Counted from the stretch's first letter, positions 9,106-18,935 are shown. The stretch: DNA of 64,000 nt from JAPORY01 sp965215385 (GCA_965215385.1 OZ244059.1:682001-746000); one strand, 5' to 3'. Program-made: numbers and translations. The notes: generated from the sequence alone by a model not told the origin.

Positions 9106-10130
9106 AATAGAATATCTGCTAACCTTAATCGGCAGTCTTTTCTTTTGATCTCAAAGTTTCCTAATGGTGTCCAACCAGCAAACATCGTGTCGATTTTGTC
9201 CGTCCGAAATGCCGCCCTCAGCGCATCTTCAAATTCCGCACGGCTTTGTTTTCGCATCGGTGCCAAATCAATAATGATCTGACCACCAAACCCTCGTATC
9301 CGCAAGTTCGCCGGCAGAGCCCGCGCTGCCGCCAAATTTGCCTTGATTCCCGACGCCAAAGATGCATTGGCGCCAGTGTTGATATCGACCGTTATCGCGG
9401 CGCGAGTAGCCTCAAGATACATATACGCATCGCCTGCTAACGGTACTCGATAGTCAGACGCCGCCTCTAGTTCTTCGGCGACTTCGTCGTAATCAAGGAT
9501 ACTACCAATGGTGATGACCTCAGTCGCTGGTGCCCATTCGTTCTGAGCAACAGTCCAAGCGTCATCCCCGTGCCGCAACACCGTTGGGACTGATGATGAC
9601 GGTTCCGACGATGCAAAAATCTGTTCTGCCTCAACTCGCAATTGCGCAATTTCGGACGCAAGGGTATCATGATCGATAGTACCCGCAGCGGTTCGAACAA
9701 TCAGACCGAAGTCTGAACCCGTCATCACCTCAATCGCAATTGCTCGAAGTTCATCCCTGAGATCGGTTGGAAGTTGTTTTGAGACATTCAAGCCGGGCGT
9801 CGATGGGGTTAAAATGGCGAATTTACCCTTGATGGCAATCCTACTTGTGACCGGTATTGCCTTACCATCTCGGGCATAACCAGAGACTTGAACCGGCAAA
9901 GCAGTGCCCGCTTGCAGGGCGTGTTGGCCGCGCAAGAACGCGCTCCCACACGGTGTCTTGAGAAAACTACCGCCATGACCCCGCACCGGCCGATCAACGA
10001 CAGCATGGTATATAGTTCCGAGTAAAGGCGCATTAGAATCAGCAAGCAGGTCATCAAGACGCTGGCCGATCATTAACGCGGCAACTTTTCGATCATCAAT
10101 ATACCCTAGGAAAATGCGAGTCCTCGGCAT
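9102..10130 (-). CDS. rng: Ribonuclease E/G family protein
   Basis: A 342-residue endoribonuclease of the short alphaproteobacterial RNase E/G type. The N-terminus RIFLGYIDDRKVAALMI and the VSGYARDGKAIPVT region fit the S1-like part. The catalytic metal site is seen as AAITVDINTG (Asp about 249) and GGQIIIDLAPM (Asp about 288), matching the two catalytic aspartates of E. coli RNase E. It lacks the zinc-link and C-terminal scaffold of full RNase E. It lies directly after maf (end-to-end at 10130) and overlaps yacG. Confidence 0.9.
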   Translation of the reverse strand: MPRTRIFLGYIDDRKVAALMIGQRLDDLLADSNAPLLGTIYHAVVDRPVRGHGGSFLKTPCGSAFLRGQHALQAGTALPVQVSGYARDGKAIPVTSRIAIKGKFAILTPSTPGLNVSKQLPTDLRDELRAIAIEVMTGSDFGLIVRTAAGTIDHDTLASEIAQLRVEAEQIFASSEPSSSVPTVLRHGDDAWTVAQNEWAPATEVITIGSILDYDEVAEELEAASDYRVPLAGDAYMYLEATRAAITVDINTGANASLASGIKANLAAARALPANLRIRGFGGQIIIDLAPMRKQSRAEFEDALRAAFRTDKIDTMFAGWTPLGNFEIKRKDCRLRLADILL

Positions 10131-10705
10131 CAGGGCCGCCAGACTCTATAGCCTGCTGTCTCCAACAAGATCACTGTCTCGGTTAGTGGTAACCCGACAA
10201 TCCCACTAAATGAACCTGCCATCCAAGATACAAAAGCACCAGCAGGACCTTGAATGCCGTACCCACCTGCCTTTCCCAGCCAATCGTCGGTCGCTAGATA
10301 GGCGTTCAGTTCAATCGGCGATAAGCGTTTCATACGGACCTGACTAACAACAGTCTTTGACCACTGATGCGACCCTCGGCGCACAACGACAGCAGTTAAA
10401 ACTCGATGTCGTCGACCCGATATTTTTTGCAGCATTGCTCTCGCTGTTGCCGCATCGCTTGGTTTGCCAATTATTCGCCGACCTAAACTGACGATAGTGT
10501 CGGCACACAGCACTATATCATCGTCATTTTCGATGACTGCACCAGCCTTGGCTTGTGCTATTCGTAGGCAATACTTGTCGGGCGACTCGTTATCGAGTTC
10601 TGACTCGTCAATATTGGGCGGAAAAACCGCGTCGGGGACGATACCAACCTGCGCCAGCAACTCTTTCCGCCGCGGGCTCGCAGATCCGAGAATTAATCGA
10701 CTCAC
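10130..10705 (-). CDS. maf: Maf family nucleoside triphosphate pyrophosphatase
   Basis: A 191-residue house-cleaning pyrophosphatase expected to hydrolyse non-canonical or UTP/dTTP-type nucleotides. It opens with LILGSASPRRKELLAQVG, the Maf signature with the phosphate-binding Ser-Arg-Arg, and has LCADTIVSLGRRIIGKP, carrying the catalytic Asp. Its start overlaps the end of infA by four bases and its end meets the RNase start, showing tight coupling in the operon. Confidence 0.93.
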   Translation of the reverse strand: MSRLILGSASPRRKELLAQVGIVPDAVFPPNIDESELDNESPDKYCLRIAQAKAGAVIENDDDIVLCADTIVSLGRRIIGKPSDAATARAMLQKISGRRHRVLTAVVVRRGSHQWSKTVVSQVRMKRLSPIELNAYLATDDWLGKAGGYGIQGPAGAFVSWMAGSFSGIVGLPLTETVILLETAGYRVWRP

Positions 10706-10920
10706 TTGAACCGATAATTGATCCGACCCTTAGTCAGATCGTAAGGGGTCATCTCAACCTGCACGCGATCACCAGCAAGCACCCTAATACGATTCTTTCG
10801 CATCTTACCCGCCGTGTGAGCGATGATTTCATGGCCGTTTTCCAGCTCAACTCGAAATGTCGCATTCGGCAGGAGTTCCTTAACGACACCAGAAAATTCG
10901 AGAAGTTCTTCCTTGGCCAT
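10702..10920 (-). CDS. infA: Translation initiation factor IF-1
   Basis: A 72-residue S1-like OB-fold protein that binds the ribosomal A site during initiation. The sequence from MAKEELLEFSG through GKMRKNRIRVLAGDRV and the end GRINYRFK is highly conserved. The start at 10920 is chosen over an upstream in-frame ATG (10974) because TTAGGAGAAAC lies just ahead and because IF-1 is normally this length. First gene of the infA-maf-rng-yacG operon. Confidence 0.96.
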   Translation of the reverse strand: MAKEELLEFSGVVKELLPNATFRVELENGHEIIAHTAGKMRKNRIRVLAGDRVQVEMTPYDLTKGRINYRFK

Positions 10921-12126
10921 TGTTTCTCCTAAGTTATAACACTGATTTGGGTGTGATACCGCACTTTGTGCCACAACAATCGGCAGTCTTCAAGTCAGTT
11001 CTGCTGAGAGAGACTATGGTTCCGGTTCCAGCCGCCTGTGTAACAATTAACTAAATCTTGCAATTACTGCTCGTCGGTAAACGCTACCCGCATGACCAAA
11101 TTTTCTGGCAAAAAACCCGCCTCTGGCCGGTTTTTTACAACATAAGGAAAGTGTCCCGTCGAAACTCGTTACTGATCGGATCACTTCGTAGGTCTAACGG
11201 CGCCGTTCGAGCAAGGTCACGGCAAAATAAGTCATCTAACTTGATAATCGTAACCAATAGCCCTTGCTAAGTCTAACAAACTCAACGCTAGAGCCCTTTT
11301 GTCGAGGCAATTTGATCAATTTACAGCGCATCGGGCGAAATTTGAACCCGATAGCTGACCAGTCAAGGCAGGAAGTCGGAGCACAGAAACGGCCACCCCA
11401 ATCGCTTTCAACTTGGCGCAAAGGATCTAACAAAAAAATTTGGGCAGAACAAACAATCACCGTGAGCAATTGGGCCGTCAAGAAGCCGAAAATGGTTAGA
11501 CCAACGCCGACAATGGCGATCATCGCAAAGGTCAACCTGACTTCGCGCTGGGCCGCGCCCTCACGCATCTTCACCAAACTCGCATCAACACGAGATTCCA
11601 TTGCTTCTTTCCCCGCCTAAATTGCTTTTATCTCAACTTGCAATGTAATGAAGCAATCTCCACTTCGTTGTCGCTTTATTCCGCCATTGATACTCTGCAA
11701 AAGTGCCAGCAATTGGCGATCGTACTCACGGCGAGATTCGTCTCGACAAGGGCTTCGCTCGGCCTGCTGGTGGGCTGATATAGCCTAACCCTAGAGTTGC
11801 CTAGTCAGACACTTGCTTACGAAGTTCTTTCTGCAACCCCCACAGCAAAGACGATATTCGCCGCACCCAAGCCTTCGAAAACGACTCCAGCTCCAAGCGA
11901 AATCGGCCCTTCGATTTTGCTAAGAGTTTGATTTTAGGATTATTTGATAGTATCAAGGGCGAAGACACAAGCAAATTCAGGGTTCCACAGTGTTTCGAGC
12001 TCTTTGACGGCGCATGGCGCCAATTCGAATCAGTCACGCATCAAACTTGTTCGCCAAGTACAAAAAACCAGTGCGTGATTTCGGAGTAGAACGACCATCA
12101 ACATAGGACCTAAACAGGAATAAGAT
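10921..12126. other. 1.2-kb gap with at most one doubtful small membrane ORF
   Basis: Between infA and chaC. One minus-strand frame, 11236-11601 (121 codons), has a start followed by basic residues and a good hydrophobic segment (FAMIAIVGVGLTIFGFLTA), resembling the end of short coiled-coil/membrane proteins. Its C-terminal half looks random and it has only a weak ribosome site. I treat it as a possible remnant. Nothing else is recognisable. Confidence 0.4.
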
Positions 12127-12657
12127 ATGGCACTCTGGGTCTTTGGCTACGGTTCCTTGCTCTGGGATCCCTGTTTTGAAGCGGATCGCCGCCAACGAGC
12201 GACGATTACGGGATATGCGAGATCATTTTGTATGTCATCGATTCACCATCGTGGCACTGAGGCTCACCCTGGTTTAGTCCTCGCCCTTGATGAAACTTCA
12301 GACGGCCGCTGCGACGGTATTGTCATGCGTGTTTGCAAAGGCACAGAGAACACAGCACTTTCCAACTTGCGGGCGAGAGAACTTGTATCGTCTGCCTATC
12401 TAGAGAAAGATGTTGAGATAACGCTAATGGATGGGAAGACGAAATCTGCCCTAGTATATGTTATCGACAAACAACATCGACAATACGTGGCAAATATTGG
12501 GCTTGAGCGTCAGGCAAAAATCATTGCCAGTGCGGTTGGAGGCCGCGGCCGCAATTCTGAGTATCTTTTCAAGACCGCCTCGCATCTCAAAAACCTTGGC
12601 GTTGACGATCCCGATATGGATTGGTTGGTACAGCGTGTACGGGAGCTCTCACCATGA
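12127..12657 (+). CDS. ChaC-type gamma-glutamylcyclotransferase
   Basis: A 176-residue enzyme expected to cleave glutathione into 5-oxoproline and Cys-Gly. The N-terminal WVFGYGSLLWDP is the substrate-binding loop of the ChaC family, followed by HRGTEAHPGLVLALD and a RAREL segment that probably carries the catalytic Glu. Length is normal. The start ATG follows AGGAATAAGAT. It is followed after about 60 bp by the MotA/ExbB-like gene on the same strand. Confidence 0.88.
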   Translation: MALWVFGYGSLLWDPCFEADRRQRATITGYARSFCMSSIHHRGTEAHPGLVLALDETSDGRCDGIVMRVCKGTENTALSNLRARELVSSAYLEKDVEITLMDGKTKSALVYVIDKQHRQYVANIGLERQAKIIASAVGGRGRNSEYLFKTASHLKNLGVDDPDMDWLVQRVRELSP

Positions 12658-12718
12658 GTTTGTGGCACCGCGCAGATCATGAGATGACCTCCATATACAG
12701 CCTAGCCGAGGTCGGCAA

Positions 12719-13912
12719 ATGACCAATTTGGATCAAAACTTTAAACCAAGGTTTTCGCAACCGATCCGACAAATCTTCGCCATGCTGCTGGTTTTGGCAC
12801 TGGCGGGGGCTGGCGCGTCCTTAGCACTGCCGCGGGTCTTGCCAGTCTTTGAAGCTAATCCCTACCTAAATGGCTTTATCCTGTTTGTTTTTGTCATTGG
12901 CGTGATCGTCTGCTTTTGGCAGGTTTTTCAGCTCATCGGACTTGTACGCTGGATTCATGGCTTTGCCGATCCCCGGTTCTCATCGGCGACAAAAGCACCA
13001 GGGCTACTAGCACCGCTGCCCGCGCTCCTGCAGGTAAGTGGGTCGCGCGTTCAAATCAGTGCTCTCTCGGCGCGATCAATTCTCGACTCGGTGGCTCAGC
13101 GGATCGAGGAGGTTCGAGATATCTCTCGTTATATCGTAAACCTGCTCATTTTTCTCGGCTTGCTGGGTACCTTTTACGGGCTTGCGACAACAGTGCCCGC
13201 CGTGGTTGATACAATCCGCAGTCTTGCGCCACAAGACGGTGAGTCGGGCAATGCCATCTTTGATCGCTTGATAACGGGCCTTGAAAGTCAACTCGGCGGT
13301 ATGGGGGTTGCCTTTGCCTCATCCCTGCTCGGATTGACAGGTTCGTTGATTATTGGATTGCTCGAGTTGCTTGCTGGTCGCGGCCAGACCCGTTTCTACC
13401 GAGAACTTGAGGAGTGGCTCAATTCAATTACCCGCTTGAACCTTTCGGCAACCGATTACTCCGATCAAGAACAGTCGGCTCTACCCTATGTGATCAATCA
13501 ATTGTCAGAACAAACCTCCGCTCTGCAACAAATGTTTATGCAGTCAGAAGCGAGCGTTGGGATGCTAGAAGAGCGGTTGGGAATGCTGGTGGCGGTCCTA
13601 CAAGCTTTGACCCAGCGATTAGAAGGTGACGATCAAGCGGTGAAAGCCCTGCATCAGATCACTAATCAACAAGAGCAACTCATCAAACTACTCGGTCGAA
13701 CCGACGCTGACGAGATTAGTGCGGAAAATCGACGGCTGTTGCGCTCAATTGACGTGCAGATGCTGCGTGTGCTCGAAGAAATAACCGCCGGTCGCAAAGA
13801 AGTCCTGTCAGTCCTGCATAAAGAAATCGACTCGGCTCTACGAATGTTATCTGCGTCTCGCATTCCTCGACAACCGCAATCGCAGTCAGAAACACTGACC
13901 GACCAAGAGTAA
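12719..13912 (+). CDS. MotA/TolQ/ExbB-like membrane protein
   Basis: A 397-residue protein with four predicted membrane segments (about residues 18-40, 47-75, 130-155 and 190-215). The segment IVNLLIFLGLLGTFYGLATTVPAVV followed later by GGMGVAFASSLLGLTGSLIIG matches the proton-channel family of MotA, TolQ and ExbB. The C-terminal third (from about 255) is a predicted coiled-coil, including LEERLGMLVAVLQALTQRLE. It lies 11 bases ahead of an OmpA/MotB-like partner. No flagellar genes are nearby; this paired arrangement is known in alphaproteobacteria without assigned function. Confidence 0.8.
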   Translation: MTNLDQNFKPRFSQPIRQIFAMLLVLALAGAGASLALPRVLPVFEANPYLNGFILFVFVIGVIVCFWQVFQLIGLVRWIHGFADPRFSSATKAPGLLAPLPALLQVSGSRVQISALSARSILDSVAQRIEEVRDISRYIVNLLIFLGLLGTFYGLATTVPAVVDTIRSLAPQDGESGNAIFDRLITGLESQLGGMGVAFASSLLGLTGSLIIGLLELLAGRGQTRFYRELEEWLNSITRLNLSATDYSDQEQSALPYVINQLSEQTSALQQMFMQSEASVGMLEERLGMLVAVLQALTQRLEGDDQAVKALHQITNQQEQLIKLLGRTDADEISAENRRLLRSIDVQMLRVLEEITAGRKEVLSVLHKEIDSALRMLSASRIPRQPQSQSETLTDQE

Positions 13913-13923
13913 GGGATTGATAC

Positions 13924-15723
13924 ATGGCGCTTGCACGGCGCAGCGGTCAACGATTTCAGACGGCGATATGGCCCGGTTTTGTGGATGCCATGACGGGCCT
14001 CTTGCTGGTCCTCATGTTCGTGCTGACCATTTTCATGATTGTACAGTTTGTCTTGCGAGAGACCATCTCAGGCCAAGAAAGCGAACTCGATCAACTAGCT
14101 GCCGAAGTTGCCGCCTTAACGCAAACCTTAGGGTTAGAAGAAACGCGCACCACGCAGTTGCAGGAGCAACTTGGTGCCTTGCGGGCGACATTGGCACAAA
14201 CCGAGGCAGCGGCAAGCGAACAAGCTGTTCAGATCAGCAATCTGCTCGCACAACAGGAACAACAGCAGGCCAATCTTACGACTGCACAAGCGACAATTTC
14301 TGACCTTGAGGCTCGAATTGCCGCCCTTCTCGTTGCACAGTCGCAGAGTCAGAGCAAAATCGCCGAACTTATCGGTGAACGCGATGATGCGACCGCACAA
14401 CAAGAGGCACTTGCCCTAGCACTTGCGCAAACCCGAACCGAGATTGATGCGCAAACTGAAGCCGCGCGTCTCGCTGCTGCCCGTCGCGAAGCTTTAGAAG
14501 CGCTGATAGCGGATCTCAGAGCACGAAACCGCGAGTCCCAAGAGCAGGTATCAACTCTGGAGACCAAGCTATCGACAACGGAGTCCGACCGTTTGGCTGA
14601 AGCCGCGGCTGCCGAGGTGCTAAGATCTAGATTAGAAAACGCCTCGCTCGAGCTAACGGCGATGACCCTCGCTCTCGAACAACAGCGTGAACAGGCTGAG
14701 ACGACACTCACTTTGCTAGCAGCGGCCGAAGCGGTCCGCGACACCCTAACGGAAGACCTGCGCGTCGCGCTGATGCAAATTGAGCAGGCGGAAGATCAAC
14801 TCGTCGATCAAAATGAACTACAACAACAGTTCGAGCAAGCAAAACTCTCCGAAGCGGAGCTGCAACGACAGGTGCTCAATGCCCTCGCTGCTCGCGATGA
14901 ATCTGATCAAATCGCCGCTGAGCAACTAAGCCTAGCGGAACAACGGGCAAAATTGCTACAAGTTGCCAACTTGGCTCTGTCGAAAGAAGAAGCTGCCGCC
15001 GCCGAGAGCCGGCGTGAGGTTGCGCTCCTAAACCAGCAAATCGCTGCCCTGCGGGCGCAGCTAGCAAGCTTACAATCGTTGCTCGATGCGGCGCGAGCGC
15101 GTGATGCAGAACAAAACATTCAGATTGAGGCGCTTGGAACCGACCTTAATCTTGCACTAGCACAAGCCGCGGCCGAACAAAATCGTCGCCGCCGCTTAGA
15201 AGAAGCCGAACGACTACGATTAGCGGCAGAAGCGGAGAAACTCGCGCAAGAAAAACGCGATCTGGAGAGCTACCGCTCCGAATTTTTTGGAAGAATGCGT
15301 GAGGTGCTAGCCGGACAAGATCGAATCCGGGTCGTTGGTGATCGATTTGTTTTTTCCTCAGAAGTCCTGTTTCCACCCGCGCAAGCCAGCTTGTCGGCGG
15401 CCGGACAAGAAGAGATCGCGAGTGTTGCGCGCATCTTGTTCAGCATTCTCGACGAAATCCCAAGTGACATCGACTGGATCATTCAAGTTGATGGCCACAC
15501 CGATGACCGCCAACTATCGGGCGACGGACTTTTTGCTGACAATTGGCAACTAAGCCAGGCGCGAGCCCTATCCGTCGTTCGTTATATGGTTGAGGAATTA
15601 GACTTTCCGCCCGAACATTTGTCGGCAAATGGGTTTGGGGAACATCAGCCAATAAACTCCGCCGACACTGCTGACGCTCGGGCGCAAAACCGTCGCATCG
15701 AACTCAAGCTGACCGAGAGATAA
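13924..15723 (+). CDS. MotB/OmpA-like peptidoglycan-binding protein with long coiled coil
   Basis: A 599-residue protein. A single membrane helix near the N-terminus (FVDAMTGLLLVLMFVLTIFM, about 19-45) carries an Asp in the place of the MotB/ExbD proton carrier. A very long alanine- and glutamine-rich coiled coil follows (about 50-450). The C-terminal OmpA domain (about 470-599) has WIIQVDGHTDDRQ and SQARALSVVRYMVE and ends with RAQNRRIELKL. It probably forms a proton-driven stator-like complex with the upstream protein and reaches the cell wall. Function is inference. Confidence 0.82.
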   Translation: MALARRSGQRFQTAIWPGFVDAMTGLLLVLMFVLTIFMIVQFVLRETISGQESELDQLAAEVAALTQTLGLEETRTTQLQEQLGALRATLAQTEAAASEQAVQISNLLAQQEQQQANLTTAQATISDLEARIAALLVAQSQSQSKIAELIGERDDATAQQEALALALAQTRTEIDAQTEAARLAAARREALEALIADLRARNRESQEQVSTLETKLSTTESDRLAEAAAAEVLRSRLENASLELTAMTLALEQQREQAETTLTLLAAAEAVRDTLTEDLRVALMQIEQAEDQLVDQNELQQQFEQAKLSEAELQRQVLNALAARDESDQIAAEQLSLAEQRAKLLQVANLALSKEEAAAAESRREVALLNQQIAALRAQLASLQSLLDAARARDAEQNIQIEALGTDLNLALAQAAAEQNRRRRLEEAERLRLAAEAEKLAQEKRDLESYRSEFFGRMREVLAGQDRIRVVGDRFVFSSEVLFPPAQASLSAAGQEEIASVARILFSILDEIPSDIDWIIQVDGHTDDRQLSGDGLFADNWQLSQARALSVVRYMVEELDFPPEHLSANGFGEHQPINSADTADARAQNRRIELKLTER

Positions 15724-15741
15724 AGTGCGCAGATTGACGGA

Positions 15742-18072
15742 TTAATCTGCGGTCAGTAGTGCTGGCTTGTTTGCTGGTAACCGCGCCGTTCGCTGCCCTT
15801 CAAACTTGATATGCAGCCGCTTACCTCGGACCGTGACCTTCGCGAGTCCGCCCTTCGCCAGTTCGCCAAAAAGCAGTTCCTCCGCCAGCGGTTTCTTGAT
15901 ATGCTCCTGAATCACACGACCAAGGGGCCGAGCACCCATTTTGTCGTCATATCCGCGGTCGGCCAGCCATTCAGTAGCAGCCCGTGAGAGCTCAATTGCA
16001 ACGCCACGATCCATCAACTGGGCTTCAAGTTGCATGACAAACTTTTCAACAACTTGCAAAATAACTTCGCGTGGCAATGCTGAGAAGGAAATAATCGCAT
16101 CCAAGCGGTTGCGGAATTCCGGGGAAAACAACCGTTCAATGGCGGCGGTATCTTCGCCTTCGCGCCGATCACGACCGAATCCTATCGCTTCTTGTGCTTG
16201 TTCTTGCGCCCCCGCATTCGTGGTCATGATCAAGACGACATTGCGGAAAACTACTTGGCGTCCATTGTGATCGGTAAGTTTGCCATGATCCATAACCTGG
16301 AGAAGAATGTTAAAGACATCGGGATGTGCCTTTTCGATTTCATCGAGTAAAATGACCGAATGCGGGTGTTGATCAACGCCGTCGGTGAGTAGTCCACCTT
16401 GGTCAAAACCGACATAACCTGGCGGTGCCCCGATCAATCGCGAGACCGAGTGTTTCTCCATGTATTCTGACATGTCAAACCGAAGCAACTCGACGCCTAA
16501 GATATCGGCTAGCTGGCGAGCAACTTCAGTTTTGCCAACGCCCGTTGGCCCCGCAAAGAGATAATTGCCAATCGGCTTTTCTGGATCTCTCAAACCCGCA
16601 CGCGACAACTTAATTGCACTCGACAAGGCCTCGATAGCACTCTCTTGGCCAAAAACGACGCGTTTGAGGCTTTCTTCAAGATCTTTAAGCACAACTGCAT
16701 CATTTTTCGACATATTCTTGGGGGGAATGCGAGCAATTTTGGCGACAACCGCTTCAATCTCTTTCACGCCAATCGTTTTGCGTCGTTTGGACTCGGCGAG
16801 CAAGTGCTGGGCGGCTCCGGCTTCGTCAATTACATCAATCGCTTTGTCTGGCAGTTTGCGGTCATTTATATAGCGGGAGGAAAGTTCGACGGCGGACTTT
16901 ATGGCATCGACGGTAAAACGCACGCCGTGATGTTCTTCAAAATAGGGCTTGAGGCCTTTGACAATCCTGACGCTATCCTCGACCGATGGCTCCGTAACAT
17001 CAATTTTTTGGAACCGGCGTCGCAATGCTCGATCTTTTTCGAAATGTTGCCGATACTCTTTATACGTCGTCGAACCCATAGTCCGGAGTTTTCCACCTTG
17101 GAGAGCTGGTTTGAGCAGGTTCGACGCATCCATGGCACCGCCGCTGGTTGCGCCAGCACCGATGACGGTATGAATCTCATCAATGAACAAAATTGCGTCG
17201 GGATGCTTTTCCAATTCAACGATCACGGCTTTCAACCGCTCCTCGAAGTCGCCGCGATATCGAGTTCCGGCGAGGAGAGCCCCCATATCCAAGGAGTAAA
17301 TCGTCGTGTTCGCCAAAATCCCAGGCGTATTGCCGATAACAATCTTGTGCGCTAGTCCCTCGGCGATTGCGGTTTTTCCGACCCCTGGGTCACCAACGAG
17401 GAGTGGATTATTCTTGCGTCTTCGACATAAAACTTGCACGCATCGTTCGACCTCCGCGTCCCGACCTATGAGGGGGTCAATCCGTCCTTCTCGCGACTTT
17501 TCGTTCAAATTTACGCAGAACTTGTCGAGGGCCTTTGGTTTGGTTTTTTTGCCACTTTTCTGCGATGTTTCAGCTTCCTCTTCCGTGCTGGTGCCAACAA
17601 TTGACCGATTGGCATCGTCGTCTGAGTTCTTGGTATAGCCGTGAGCGATAAAGTTCACGGCGTCATATCGCGTCATGCCGTGCTCTTGCAAAAAATAAGC
17701 GGAATGGCTCTCGCGTTCGGCAAAAATTGCGACAATCACATTCGCTCCCGTTACGGTATCGCGTCCCGAGGACTGAACATGAATCGCCGCACGCTGCACG
17801 ACTCGTTGAAAAGCCGTGGTCGGAACGGCGGCCGCCTTTTCTGATGTGCTGATGAGGTCGGCGAGATCTCCGTCGACGAACTCAAGGAGATCGGATCGCA
17901 ATGCTGCTAGATCGACGGCACAGGCTTCGATGACGCGCTTTGCGTCGGGCTCATCCAGAAGTGCCAACAGGAGGTGTTCAAGAGTTGCTAATTCTTGATT
18001 GCGGTCTTTGGCCAGACCGAGGGCACCGTGAATGGCGCGTTCAAGAGTCCGAGAGAATGAGGGCACAGACAA
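15742..18072 (-). CDS. clpA: ATP-dependent Clp protease ATP-binding subunit ClpA
   Basis: A 776-residue Hsp100 unfoldase. The N domain (1-145) is followed by two AAA modules with Walker A GDPGVGKTA (about 227-235) and GPTGVGKTE (about 500). Sensor/Walker B motifs appear as AILFIDEIHTVIGAGA and VILLDEIEKAHPDVF. The EAIGFGRD element is the ClpP-docking loop, so it should work with ClpP. ClpS, the adaptor gene usually just upstream, is not seen in the 650 bp upstream. Convergent with the OmpA-like gene, 18 bp away. Confidence 0.95.
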   Translation of the reverse strand: MSVPSFSRTLERAIHGALGLAKDRNQELATLEHLLLALLDEPDAKRVIEACAVDLAALRSDLLEFVDGDLADLISTSEKAAAVPTTAFQRVVQRAAIHVQSSGRDTVTGANVIVAIFAERESHSAYFLQEHGMTRYDAVNFIAHGYTKNSDDDANRSIVGTSTEEEAETSQKSGKKTKPKALDKFCVNLNEKSREGRIDPLIGRDAEVERCVQVLCRRRKNNPLLVGDPGVGKTAIAEGLAHKIVIGNTPGILANTTIYSLDMGALLAGTRYRGDFEERLKAVIVELEKHPDAILFIDEIHTVIGAGATSGGAMDASNLLKPALQGGKLRTMGSTTYKEYRQHFEKDRALRRRFQKIDVTEPSVEDSVRIVKGLKPYFEEHHGVRFTVDAIKSAVELSSRYINDRKLPDKAIDVIDEAGAAQHLLAESKRRKTIGVKEIEAVVAKIARIPPKNMSKNDAVVLKDLEESLKRVVFGQESAIEALSSAIKLSRAGLRDPEKPIGNYLFAGPTGVGKTEVARQLADILGVELLRFDMSEYMEKHSVSRLIGAPPGYVGFDQGGLLTDGVDQHPHSVILLDEIEKAHPDVFNILLQVMDHGKLTDHNGRQVVFRNVVLIMTTNAGAQEQAQEAIGFGRDRREGEDTAAIERLFSPEFRNRLDAIISFSALPREVILQVVEKFVMQLEAQLMDRGVAIELSRAATEWLADRGYDDKMGARPLGRVIQEHIKKPLAEELLFGELAKGGLAKVTVRGKRLHIKFEGQRTARLPANKPALLTAD

Positions 18073-18728
18073 CTTCCTTCATCGAAATCTAGTCGGGTAC
18101 CAATGCCGCTATCCAGTTTCGTTGCTCGCCGCGCCGTATTGCTCGCTTGAGCGATCCCTGGTTGCTGCAGCACCGCGGAGACCTAGCTTCGTGGCCTAAC
18201 GGTCTCTTTGAGACAACTAGACTGCGGGCGGGTCGGTGTCAAGTCAACATGCCAATTGGTAGTGTCTCACTTTGAAATTTTCTCTTGCCTATACCGAGGC
18301 AGAGGTTGTAGCGTCGGAGCCATCAAACAACTGGAGGAATTTTCAATGCGACGTCACCCCTCCCCCAATGGCCTTAACTTAAGGAAGGTGGCACCTTAAC
18401 GTAAGGGAGGCCCTAATTCTTGCGTTTTCGGCGGGTTTACTGCAAGACGCTTCGGGTGGATTCCTCTTCCCTATTAACTTCTGACAAACCCGTGCAATAC
18501 ACTTGGCAGTTTTTTCTGATCAACTGGGAAGATAAGGGTATCCATCTTTTAATACGGCTCAAGAGCCTGTTTTCTAAACTCTCAAGAAGGCGAGAGGCCG
18601 CGGTATGTTGCTGGTTTTGCTGAGGGTATTGCATCTGTTGGACTGATATTGAATAACTGCCGTTGAGCTCACACTGATTGGTGACGAAAAAAGACCGCAA
18701 GAACAAGACACTGTCAGCCGATAGATTG
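18073..18728. other. Gap upstream of clpA and of the phase-variable locus
   Basis: Contains the clpA promoter side and no recognisable gene. At 18346 an ATG with a good GGAGG upstream opens a 17-codon frame that contains a CCCCTCCCCC stretch and ends TAA at 18399. This resembles in style, but not in sequence, the poly-C leaders further on. Everything else is short, stop-ridden frames. Confidence 0.35.
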
Positions 18729-18935
18729 AGCATAGACATGATGGCTTTACACAATTGTTCAGCTTGGCTACATTGAGATAAAACAATCGCCAAAACATGT
18801 TGCAGAAGGAAATTAGGGCACTTGATGCCCGATTTTCGGGCATTTATTTCGAAAAGCATGTTGATCTGATCGCATTTATCGCCGGAGGAGATCATGGATG
18901 AAAGACTTGATGAAGTCAATTTGAAAAGCTAACAC
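18729..18935 (+). repeat. 207-bp direct repeat, copy 1 (upstream module of poly-C gene A)
   Basis: This segment is almost identical to 21635-21842, with only a few mismatches and single-base indels. It holds a strong hairpin (18825-18843, arms ATGCCCGA and TCGGGCAT) followed by TTATTT. It also holds a 12-codon open frame at 18894-18932 (MDERLDEVNLKS) with GGAGGAGATC just ahead. It leads directly into the ribosome site and leader of gene A. The repeat is part of a conserved 5' module, probably promoter and 5' untranslated region. Confidence 0.85.
18894..18932 (+). CDS. 12-codon leader peptide candidate in the repeat
   Basis: ATG to TAA encoding MDERLDEVNLKS, preceded by GGAGGAGATC, a good ribosome site with normal spacing. 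The same peptide with the same site is encoded at 21801-21839 in the second repeat copy without change. Conservation together with the ribosome site argues for translation; it could be an upstream regulatory peptide for the downstream secreted-protein gene. It might also just reflect recent duplication. Confidence 0.4.
   Translation: MDERLDEVNLKS

Noticed and set aside
12719..15723. Zorya-type defence (ZorA/ZorB are MotA/MotB-like)
   Set aside because: No ZorC, ZorD or ZorE genes follow; clpA is convergent next door. The pair fits the ordinary alphaproteobacterial arrangement.
18437..18919. Minus-strand open frame across the first repeat
   Set aside because: The corresponding frame is not kept in the second repeat copy beyond the shared bases; it lies over the upstream signals of gene A and looks like a chance frame.
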